From Agapanthus africanus (Eukaryota; Streptophyta; Magnoliopsida; Asparagales; Amaryllidaceae): a DNA stretch of 64,000 nt. Under the pieces are notes generated by a model. The model did no database searches. It was given only the letters and a program-made list of their open reading frames with translations, and was not told where the DNA came from. Numbering within the stretch: position 1 is the first letter of the stretch; each line of letters starts with the position of its first letter. The DNA lies in contig JASDDO010000006.1 of NCBI GenBank assembly GCA_030015575.1, positions 319,782,361 through 319,846,360 of the forward strand. The letters run 5' to 3'. Positions 24,015 to 33,900 of this stretch are shown here, one piece after another. The position numbers were made by a program, and so were the translations under genes.

Positions 24015-24530
24015 GTTGTAAATTGATTCAGTCAATTTAATTTGAGGACTTACGGCCATGATTGGGCTAAGTCCAGTTGAAAATGTTCAACATTTTATTG
24101 CATTTTATTTTTATTTAGGTTCTACCCATAAAGGATGCAGGGCATCAATTTTTTTTGGGCTCTGCCCATTTATAAATGATGCGCAGCATCAATTTTACTT
24201 GGACTCTGCCCTTTATTGCTTTGCAATTTAATTTGGCCTGTTAGGTCTTTTTGACTTGGGCTTGGCCCATTTTTAAAATAATGCATTGCATTTCAGGCGC
24301 TTTGCGCCAATCAAAGAGCGCAAGCGCTTGTGGTGACGACACGTGTCATGCAAGCGCAGTGCGCTGCGCTAGTGCACTGCGCTTGCGCTGCTGACACGTA
24401 GCGCGCTCTGGTGAGTTGCGCCAATTTCAGAGAGCAAAGCTCTATTTCAAAAGCGCATAGCGCAAATGGTTCAGACGCTGACACGTGGCGCTCTCCCAAG
24501 AGCGCAACAGCGCAGTTTGCAAGTACAAGG

Positions 24531-24540
24531 CACTATAAAT
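24531..24540 (+). promoter_or_regulatory. Possible plus-strand TATA box in the LTR of element C
   Basis: CACTATAAAT faces right and is preceded by AAGG, similar to the minus-strand box at 24881-24890. It would drive transcription antisense to the element. Only sequence resemblance supports it. Confidence 0.35.
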
Positions 24541-24880
24541 TTGAGAATCTTTTAGATTCAAGAACCAAAGGTTCATAAAAAGTGCAAAACACTGTTTGCT
24601 TTCTTGATCTAATTTAGATCAAAGAAAACAAGTTTCTCTTGTTTTTCTTATCTCAGAGAACCAAAGGTTCATAAAAAGTGCAAAGCACTGTTTTTATTTT
24701 GTTTTTTATTGAAGATCATTGATCTTGTTTTTAGATCCATGATCTGTTCATAAGAGAATTTTCTCTTTTTCTAAAGGCTTTTTACCTTTTTTGTTCTTGA
24801 GGATTTCTCTCCAATTCTTCAGAGCTCTCTCTGTTTAATTTCTCACAAAATGTTCATGCCTTTGAATTGAGGTCTAGGGT

Positions 24881-24894
24881 CCTTTTTATAGTGC
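24881..24894 (-). promoter_or_regulatory. TATA box of the 5' LTR of element C
   Basis: Read on the minus strand the sequence is GCACTATAAAAAGG, a strong TATA box oriented toward gag-pol. CCAATCAGAGC and CACGTG words lie upstream on that strand (25060-25340). Confidence 0.6.
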
Positions 24895-25340
24895 CCATAA
24901 ATTAGTTAAATTTGTTAAAGAAATCCTTCTCTGAGTGATTTGGGGAATTTTCCCCACCGTTGGATTTTTGATCTAAGGGCTTCTGTTTTACAGAAGAAAA
25001 TCTTCTTGTTTTAACAAGAACAGAAAAGATTTCTTTAGAATTTTAATTCTGTTTGGCGCAAATGCTCCAGAACGTGACACGTGTCGCGCAGCGCACAGCG
25101 CAGCGCAACTGCGCTAGCGCATCTGTGCTGACACGTGTCGCGCAGCGCACAGCGCAGTGCAACTGATGCGTTGCTTCCTTTAATTTTGCTTAAAATAGAG
25201 CTTTGCTCTGATTGGACACGCCTTCTTGGGCGCTGCGCTGACGTATCAGCGCCTGACACGTGGCGCGTTGCACCCGAGATTTGAAGCGTTGCTTTAAAAT
25301 TTGAATTTTGAATTTCCAACAGAGCTTTGCTCTGATTGGG

Positions 25341-26898
25341 AGAAACAGTTATGAGCTACAATTAATTAGAATTATGGTGGCCATAAATATTTTTTATATG
25401 TCACTCTTCTTTCTTTTCTTCATCACACATTTCTATCATTTCTCATCTTCCACTTGATCTAGATTTCTCGAAAAAGAACATGAAGAAGTTCTCAAGAAAA
25501 TCTCGCTAGTAACGCGAGGCTATCGGCGGATAGACAAATCCGGTGACAATACCGGCTTGTGTATATAAGTCTCATCCTTTCCCCCTTTCTTAATCTCACT
25601 ATTTGAATATTGACCTCCTATCATGTCTTACCATATCAACTTGCGATATCGTAAAATTCCCTATGAAATTGTTTTTCTTAACATAATTTTTTATTATATT
25701 TATTAACAAGCACTGTTACTTCATGTATGGAATATAATTTATCTTGAATTAAGTTATTGAAAATGGGACTTTATTGCTTAGAATGTGCTTTAGTTTCTGT
25801 AATTGCATATTATAAATCTATAGCGTTAATCTGGTGCATATATTGTTGTTTTAGACGGTTAATCATGACTGGATCATATGTTTGCTTCACATATGTTAAT
25901 TAAAATTATTTATCGCTGAAATTTTAATTACTTATATTTACTTTTGCATACAAAAAAATAAAGTTATAAATAAATACCATAGATTTATCATTTTCAAATA
26001 CGATCTTACAAAATCTTTATCTTTAAAATAATTTTTATAAATTAATTTCCACTTCTGGAAATTCTTGAAATATTAGGATAAATAATAGATAGAATTTCAA
26101 ATCTGCAGTAAAAATTTCAGATCTAACCGCATAACGGTTTAGGAATTACATCGTTTTTATTCACTGTTCGTAAAAACTGAAAACTGCATTTATCGGTTAA
26201 CTTTTAGGACACATAACTTGGGTCTACCGATGTCAAAATTAAGCAAACTCAAGTGTTTTGTGCATCTACATTAAAATATCTATATATTCTTTGTTTTAAG
26301 TTTTTACTGAAAACCGACATAAAATATAGAAAACTGTGTTACAATATTAAGCGACAAATCTGGACAGAATCTGTTCTGATTCGCACACTGTTTTTAAATA
26401 GGACATAATTCGAACCTTTGATGTCCGTTCATGACAAAATTTAGATGTGTAGATGCACAATTGATAGAACTATAATTACCTGTATATTAGATTACTTAGA
26501 AATACATGAAACAACCCGATATAGGGTTTGCAATATAACATATAGTTGCGGTCAAGAAATCTGAATTTCTGTTTTAAACGCTGATATTAAAATGGTCATA
26601 ACTAGAGCATCAGAAATCCAAATCGCGCGAATGTTATTATTTTGGATAAGTATATCGAAAGACCTACAATTTTCTAATACTTTTTGTATCCTGAAACCCC
26701 ATGAAAATTAACTCAAATTGTGTTTTAAAAATATACGTCTGTGCTGGATTGATTCTGATCTGTTCTGCGCGATGAAACGAAATCAAGTATATCTCCCGAA
26801 CCGGTAGTTGTTTTTTGGTGCGACTAGAACTCACGCGTACACAATACTTAAATCTATATTATTGTTTATATTCCTAATTTGATTAACTTGATTAATTA
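25341..26898. other. Unassigned AT-rich DNA, probably part of an old LTR
   Basis: No gene or clear repeat pair is seen. TATATAAG at 25562 could be a TATA box. The style (long AT-rich text with phrases such as ATAACTAGAGCATCAGAAATCC) resembles the Tekay-like LTRs to the right. It ends at the insertion site of element D and continues in sense at 48811. Confidence 0.4.
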
Positions 26899-26903
26899 TT
26901 CGT
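26899..26903. repeat. Target site duplication TTCGT, left copy (element D)
   Basis: TTCGT directly precedes TGTAATACCC and is repeated at 48806-48810 directly after the other end of element D. Confidence 0.92.
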
Positions 26904-27730
26904 TGTAATACCCGGCTTCTTATTATACCAATATCTGTATTTTGTATTCTTGAATTTTATTTAACTTATTTAATTTTATTTCTCCCCATTTATACAAACC
27001 CATTTTTCCGGCCCAACTATTTATTCCCTCATTTTAATCCCAAACCCATTTCTTTCTCTAACAAATTCATTAGGCCCGGCCCTCATTTCTTTTTCTACAT
27101 TTTCTTCATTCCCCAGCTTTCAGCCCAATCTTCCTCTATTTTGTTAAATTAATTATTTAACCTCCCTTGGCCCACAGCTTAAGCCCGCTGCCCGAGCCCA
27201 CCTCCTCAAATTCTTTTATTGAAGGAAATTCCTGCGCTGGCCCGGCCCATCCCTCTCTTTCTCTTCAATTTCTCTATATTTTCTTATTATTTCTTCAGCC
27301 CACTCCCTTGCGGCCCGTGACTCCTACCCGACCCGGCCCACTGCCCAACCTTCTTCCCAACGGCTACCCCCGCGTTTCCCGCTCCCTGCTCCCCGCGATC
27401 CGCCTCCTCCGCCCTCGCCCGCGCCTACGTCGCAGTGCCGTTACTCCACGACGTGCCCCCTCACGTTTCCCTCATCTTCCCTATCTCTCCCCTCGCGTGA
27501 TCTCTGGTTCACCCACTCTTCTCTTTCCCTCGTTTCATCTCGAACCCATACCCGCGACCCAGGACCCCGACCCTCCTCCTCCAAGCTTCGAGTTTTCCCG
27601 ACGACCCAACGTCGAACAACCTCCGACCACCTCCTCCCATCATCACCGCCCTCGTCCCCTCACCGCCTTCCCTCTCTCTTCTCTACCACCAGCACCCAGC
27701 ACCCCAAACCCACACCCGAGCTCGACATCC
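26904..27730 (+). repeat. 5' LTR of element D, left part
   Basis: The first 827 bp of the LTR match 45282-46108. The part ends at CATCC, where element B is inserted. The open frame at 27167-27733 is CT-rich, starts at a non-ATG codon and is not considered a gene. Confidence 0.92.
27726..27730. repeat. Target site duplication CATCC, left copy (element B)
   Basis: CATCC precedes TGATTGATAGG and recurs at 39755-39759. The uninterrupted LTR of element D has a single CATCC at the matching point (near 46104-46108). Confidence 0.93.
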
Positions 27731-29315
27731 TGATTGATAGGATACGTGCGTGTTCAAGTTCTAGTTTAAATACCGCAATCAAGACGGTTTCGCTTGTAGC
27801 TAGCCGGTTGAGTACGGGCCGTCCGCAGGGAGATGGGAATCTTTTTCTATGTGTTTTTCGACGAGTTAAGTCCGGTTGTTCAGATTTTGTTGGATTATCT
27901 AAGTGTTAAGTTGATATTTAAAGAGAGCTTGTTAGGGTTAGGATTAGGTTAGTTTGAGTTAGGAGTCTCCACATCTTTCATTGCCCCTCTTAATATCGGT
28001 GTTACGGTAATCGGCAACAACGGGGATTAGCACGACTAGGAAGGACTTTGCGAGTATAAGCTAGGCTTTCCAACGCATAAGTCTTCCTTTTGGTGCTTGT
28101 CCGTCCGTTCTTGGCTCTTATCCATAACCTCCGGTTAATTCAACCACAACCGGTCTCACTACGGAATCACCGCTATCATGTAGGATAGGGTGCCGTAAGG
28201 AGCGGATTGTGGTTCAATTAACGGGAGTTGATTTAAGTTGTTGGGCAAGGAAAGAGTGAGAGAGATTTCCTTCTCTCAAACTTCCCTTATCCTACCCTAA
28301 CAAGTATAAAACTACTCACACTTCATGATAAGAAAAAAAAAACAAAACAAACAAAAGAGGAAGATAGAAAGAAGGAGATTAGAAGAATACGACTAACTGT
28401 TTGCGACCTCACCTTGGCGAGGATCAAGCGTAAGTATCATTGTCGTATGTAAGGATAAAGAAACAAAAGAGAAGAAAGAAACAACAAGGAAATAACAACA
28501 ACTACTTAACGAATTTAAAGTTACAACAATTATAACAAAAGTAAGACAAGCATGATAATAAATTGATCTTCTTTATTTATCATTCCTCCCTCACAAAGCT
28601 CACTACAAGTTTAATGGAGAAGAGATGAGAAGAAGAAGAACAAGTGAACTAAATCCTAGAAAAAGAAAATACAAGAATGGACCCTTTCCTTCACAAACTT
28701 CTGGATTATTTATAGGCCAGAGAATGAAACCCTAGGGCAACCACCAGAACACATCTGAAAATACCAAAATAACCCTGAAAACTTTCTGTCTGCCACCACT
28801 ATATGGCCGCGGATCCGCGGCCTGGACCCCACTTTGGCCGCGGATCCGCGGCCTTATAGTTGATTTGGGCTTCCCAATTTTCTGTGGTTCCCTGGTTTGA
28901 TGAGTACATTATTCTGGTACATGTATTTTCTCAATTTGGCTCCACGATTTTTCCAGAATTTCTGTTGAGGGAAAGGTGGACTTTTTGTCAAGATTTTGTC
29001 ATGATTGCCTCGAGCTCTGTGTAGATCTCTTGGATTTTGTGCTACCATTGAGCCTTGTGCATGAAGGTGACATTGATTTAACATTTTGTCTTCCTAAACT
29101 GGTATCTGGCAACATACGGATGAAGAGCGGAGACCGTGTTTTATCTGTGGTTGGCAGGAACCCGGATTTTGTCGTGTTTTCCATGAATTTCACCGTTTTT
29201 AGAACCGAGAACCTGTATCCTGCAATCGACTAGCAAACACGGCTCAAGAGTATCTACCGATATGCAATGTGATAAAAATTGGGCGGTATGAAAATGCAAA
29301 AATCTGATATGAACA
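27731..29315 (-). repeat. 3' LTR of element B
   Basis: On the plus strand it begins TGATTGATAGG and ends ATATGAACA. It contains the twin palindromes CCGCGGATCCGCGG at 28807-28820 and 28838-28851 and a minus-strand TATA-like CCTATAAATAA at 28707-28717. Short open frames in it (28854-29359) are conserved in both LTRs but have no recognisable product. Confidence 0.94.
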
Positions 29316-29332
29316 AATACCCCCAAACTTAT
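29316..29332 (-). other. Polypurine tract of element B
   Basis: The minus strand reads ATAAGTTTGGGGGTATT directly before the 3' LTR. Confidence 0.85.
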
Positions 29333-30993
29333 CATTTGCTCGTCCCGAGCAAAGCCCATTTATTCACAAAAAATTTCCTAACCTCACTTTCGCAGGGAAC
29401 GCGATTGCACTGAGCATGTGCAACAAGCCGTTAAACCTCTAGGTGTCCCTAGTAGGAGGAGTGTTGTCTCCTGAGGGTTTTCAGCGGATACTACCCACAA
29501 AATCCGGTCAAGTTGGTTTTGTAAAATAACTAAGCTTCAAACCCTAAAGTTTTGTTTTAGAAAATAACAATTCTATAATCCTAAGTCTAGATCATCGAAC
29601 CTTTATTTTTCACACCTCGCTTCTTATTTAACTACAGATTTTATATATCTTTACGTGCAGTGCAAATAGTGTCGTTAAGTTCCCGAAAGGTCGAATAAAG
29701 TCATCATGTCTCACAATAAAGCCTAGATAACAATTTTAAAAGGATCACATAAGTTTTATAAAGAGTTAAGCATTTTTCAAGTTTCATTTTCCAGTAAGGT
29801 TTCAACTTCAGAATTTCTATCTTCCATAACAGGAAACTAAGTCGTATTTTTCACTCCACCTTTTTCTTGTTTTCATTTCATACACACCTCTGTGAACGTG
29901 CAATAGTCTTTATCATAGAATAAAACCTTCATATCTCCGTTAAAATTTTTATAAAAGCCTGTCTTTTATCAAGATTATTCTCACACAAAGAACCGTTAGG
30001 AATTTTAACTCGGAGAGAACACTTGCTTGACTTTGTTTTAAACTGGACTTTCTAGGTTTCTTAGCGAGCTTTGGGCCAATGCACCCAAACCAGTTGGTTT
30101 TAGGGCATTAGGTGTAGAAACACCCCAGCGGACTTAATTACTCAAGTTACCTAGGTCCAAAAACAAAAGACAGTTTGGCGTGAAAATCAGATGATTTAAT
30201 ACGAACGGAGATATAACCGGTAGTTCAATTATTTTTTGGATAAAAGACGTGTTTAGTGGGTTTGGTGTGTAATCATTCAAATCAAGTTTCCGATGGGTTA
30301 TTTTTCAGACTTAGCTCCAATTACGGCATCAATAACATTCCTTCATATTCGCTTTACTTCATAAACTATTCTTGACATTACTTATTTCAGAAGAAACCTA
30401 TTTGATCCTCAGAAAATCATTTATCTGTTTAAAAGTTTAAACATGAAAGACTTGTCATCTAATTCCCAAAACTCACGACACGTGTAGTGTGATGTAAAGA
30501 CGTATATCAGCTATAGTTAACTTCAAAGGAGAGTTATCTTTCAGGTTTTCAAAATCCAAACCTAAGATTTAGTTATTCCTATTTTTTTCAAAAAACCGTC
30601 GAATGTTGAATCAGAGTTCTTCCACAAGCTAACTTGACAAAAAAGTTTTTATATTTTTTTAGAAAATTTTCAAATTTTTATGGATTTTATGGATTTAAAT
30701 ATGCAGATGCAAAATATACATATGAATGCGAAGGTAAGAAATGCGTACCGAGCGTACCCCCAAACTTAAACTGGACAGTGTCCTCACTGTCATTGCATGA
30801 AGAGATCATTTGAAGGGTCAAAAATGTCAGTTTAGCGATACAAAAAATTTTTATTTGGTTTTGTTTTAAAAGAAAATAAAAAGAATATACACAAATATAA
30901 ACAAAATGGTTTGTACATACCCCCAAACTTATTTGGAACAGTGTCCACTGTTCTTGGCTGGATAACCGAAGTTTGGAGGTAGGCAGAGGAAGA
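29333..30993 (-). other. Non-coding tail between pol and 3' LTR of element B
   Basis: No env-like ORF is present. Two further polypurine-like words lie just after pol (30919-30930 and 30756-30770 on the minus strand), each preceded in element orientation by a perfect hairpin: GAACAGTG-GA-CACTGTTC (30936-30953) and GACAGTG-AGGA-CACTGTC (30774-30791). The rest is AT-rich and featureless, with a block at 29400-29510 that matches 8990-9110 of element A in reverse. Confidence 0.75.
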
Positions 30994-33900
30994 TCATGCA
31001 AGGTAAACCGGCTCCTGTAAGAACAGGAGCTCCTCTGTTGGTTCGGCGCTAAGGTACGGTTTGCATCGGTGTCCATTTACCTTGAAGAGTGAACCGTCCA
31101 TTGGATTTTCCAAATCCACAGCGCCCTGCGGATACATATTCCGCACAAAATACGGCCCTTTCCAGCGAGATCTCAGCTTTCCAGGATGGAAGTGAAGTCG
31201 GGTGTCGTAAAGCAGTACCTGCTGACCAGGTACGAAGGTTTTGCGCAAAAGGTGTTTATCGTGAAACACCTTCGTTCGATTCTTAACGACAACCGCGTTA
31301 TCGTAAGCCTCATCCCTAAGCTCGTTCAGTTCGTTCAGCTGCAGCTTCCGATGGCTGCCCGCGTCCTCAAGAGACAGATTCAGCTCCTTTATCGCCCAAA
31401 ATGCGCGATGCTCGATTTCGACAGGAAGGTGGCAGGCTTTTCCGTACACAAGCCGATAGGGAGACATGCCAAGGTCGGTCTTATAAGCGGTTCTAAATGC
31501 CCAAAGGGCATCGGTGAGTTTCAGAGACCAATCCTTACGGTTCTTGGAAACCGTCTTCTCCAGTATCTGCTTGATTTGCCGATTTGAAACTTCGGCCTGC
31601 CCGCAGGTTTGGGGGTGGTAGGGCGTAGAAAGCTTATGATTAATGGAGTATTTCCGCATCAAGGCCTCAAAAGTCCTATTGCAGAAATGACTCCCATTGT
31701 CGCTAATGATCGCTCGGGGGTGCCCAAACCGGGAGAAAATGTTTTCTTTAAGGAACCTAACGACAACCTTGTTGTCGTTAGTCCGGCTGGGCACAGCCTC
31801 GACCCATTTAGAGACGTAATCAACAGCTAGAAGGATGTACAAGTTCCCAAAAGATCTGGAAAACGGCCCCATGAAGTCTATCCCCCAAACATCGAAAATC
31901 TCCACAACCAAGATCGGTTGGAGCGGCATCTCGTTCCTCCGGGATATCCGGCCCATGTGTTGGCACCGGGAGCAAGTCTTGCAATAGTCGTGAGCGTCTT
32001 TGAAAAGTTGTGGCCAGTAGAAACCACATTGCAAGATCTTCTCGGCTGTCTTTCTGGGGCCAAAATGCCCGCCACACGCTTGATCGTGGCAAAATGACAG
32101 CACACTCTTGAATTCATCGTCAGGGACACACCGACGAATAATCTGGTCGGGACAGTACTTGAACAGAAAAGGTTCGTCCCAGTAAAAGTGTTTTACTTGG
32201 GATAAGAAGCGAAGTCTGTCCTGACTCGACCATTCAGTCGGTAGTAATCCCGTGGCCAAATAGTTCACAATATCTGTGAACCAGGGTTCGCACGATACTG
32301 TCATGAGTTGTTCATCCGGGAAAACGTCGTTGATCGGAATTGGAAGCGAAGGCGAAGAAGGAAGTCGTGAGAGATGGTCGGCAACTACGTTTTCACATCC
32401 TCGTTTGTCCTTAATGACAAGGTCAAACTCTTGAAGCAAGAGGATCCAACGTATTAACCGAGATTTGGCATCTTTCTTCGCAAAAAGATGGCGCAGAGCT
32501 GAATGGTCCGTGTAGACAATGACTGGAGAGCCGATGAGGTAGGGCCTGAACTTTTCTAAAGCAAATACAACAGCTAAGAATTCCTTCTCAGTTGTGGTAT
32601 AGTTAAGTTGGGCGTCGTTCAGGGTTCGGCTTGCGTAATAGATTACGTGCGGCATCTTGTTGATGTGCTGTCCAAGGACAGCACCGATGGCAAAGTCGGA
32701 TGCATCGCACATGATCTCGAATGGGTGCGTCCAGTCAGGAGAAGAAAGAACGGGAGCAGAAGTGAGTGAGCGTTTCAGTGACTCGAATGCAGTCACACAG
32801 CTCGAGTTGAAGTCGAAAGGCGTGTCCTTGGCCAGCAAAAGAGTCAAGGGCCTAGCAATCTTGCTAAAGTCCTTGATAAACCGTCTGTAGAAACCGGCAT
32901 GGCCAAGGAAGGCTCGGATATCTCTGACGCATCGGGGAGGAGGCAGATTGGAAATGACCTCAATCTTTGCTTTGTCAACCTCTATGCCATTTTGCGAGAT
33001 GATATGTCCTAAGACAATACCTTCGCGCACCATGAAGTGGCATTTCTCCCAGTTCAAAGTGAGATTCTTGTCCTTACATCGGGTAAGGACAGCGTCAAGA
33101 TGCAGCAAACACTCGTCAAAGGAGTCGCCGAAGATGGAGAAGTCATCCATGAAAATCTCCAGAAATTTTTCCACCATGTCCGAGAAAATTCCCATCATAC
33201 ACCGCTGGAAGATAGCGGGCGCATTGCATAACCCAAAGGGCATGCGTCGATATGCAAACGTGCCGAAAGGACAAGTGAAAGTGGTCTTGTCCTGGTCTTT
33301 TTCGGCGATGGGAATTTGATTATAGCCAGAGTAGCCATCTAGAAAGCAATAGTACTCATGTCCGGCCAATCGTTCAAGCATTTGGTCAATGAAAGGTAGC
33401 GGAAAGTGGTCTTTCCGCGTTGCGGCGTTGAGTTTTCTGTAATCAATGCAAACTCGCCACCCAGTTTGGGTGCGAGTAGGGATTAACTCATTCACCTCGT
33501 TGGTTATGACCGTGATGCCCGACTTCTTGGGGACAACGTGAATGGGGCTAACCCACTGGCTATCAGAGATAGGGTAAATGATACCACTATCCAGACATTT
33601 GACGATCTCCTTCTTCACAGCCTCCTTCATGACTGGATTAAGACGTCTTTGTGGATCCCGGGCTGGTTTGGCATCATCCATCAGATGAATGTGATGCTCA
33701 ACGATCAGGGGACTAATCCCCTTGATGTCCGCCATGGACCAGCCAAAAGCTTGCCTGTTGCTGTGCAAGACCGCGAGAAGGGCTTTCTCTTGCTCTGGAG
33801 CTAGAGAAGCCGAAATGATGACAGGGAGGGTCTCGTTCTCACCTAAGTAAGCATACTTAAGGTGAGACGGCAACGGCTTGAGTTCGAGCGTTGGAGGTGA

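Larger units (their letters stand above)
24134..25334. repeat. Chain of short perfect inverted repeats (micro-hairpins)
   Basis: At least 20 different perfect inverted repeats with arms of 4-9 bp and loops of 1-5 bases follow one another. Examples: GATGC-AGG-GCATC 24134, GGGC-TCT-GCCC 24157, GATGC-GCA-GCATC 24178, ATTGC-TTT-GCAAT 24215, AATGC-ATT-GCATT 24280, GGCGC-TTT-GCGCC 24296, AGAGC-AAA-GCTCT 24431, GAACC-AAA-GGTTC 24562 and 24658, AGTGC-AAA-GCACT 24677, AGATC-CAT-GATCT 24733, AGAGC-TTT-GCTCT 25197 and 25321. GACACGTGTC-type G-box words recur among them. Confidence 0.85.
11062..25340 (-). mobile_element. Element C: Tat-type Ty3/gypsy retrotransposon, heavily decayed
   Basis: On the minus strand a gag-pol region (13678-22950) reads in the order Gag, CHHC modules, protease, RT, RNase H, a second archaeal-type RNase H, integrase. 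The extra RNase H and a repeat-rich 3' tail are hallmarks of the Tat lineage. The 5' LTR begins near 23068 (plus coordinates). The 3' LTR is not recognised: the tail at 11062-13677 is cut by element A, so the rest probably lies left of the window. The right end near 25340 is an estimate from where the hairpin-rich LTR sequence stops; I could not find a target duplication. Many stops and frame changes make it non-functional. Confidence 0.8.
23068..25340 (-). repeat. 5' LTR of element C (right boundary estimated)
   Basis: Placed from the candidate primer site, the LTR would begin (plus strand) TGTTCCCC at 23068. It includes direct repeats (23485-24014), a chain of micro-hairpins (24134-25334) and a minus-strand TATA box at 24881-24890. 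No second copy exists in the window, so the outer end is an estimate. Confidence 0.55.

Noticed and set aside
28854..29359. Small frames on both strands in the LTRs of element B (also 39293-39672)
   Set aside because: They are kept only because the LTRs are near-identical copies; no start context or domain.
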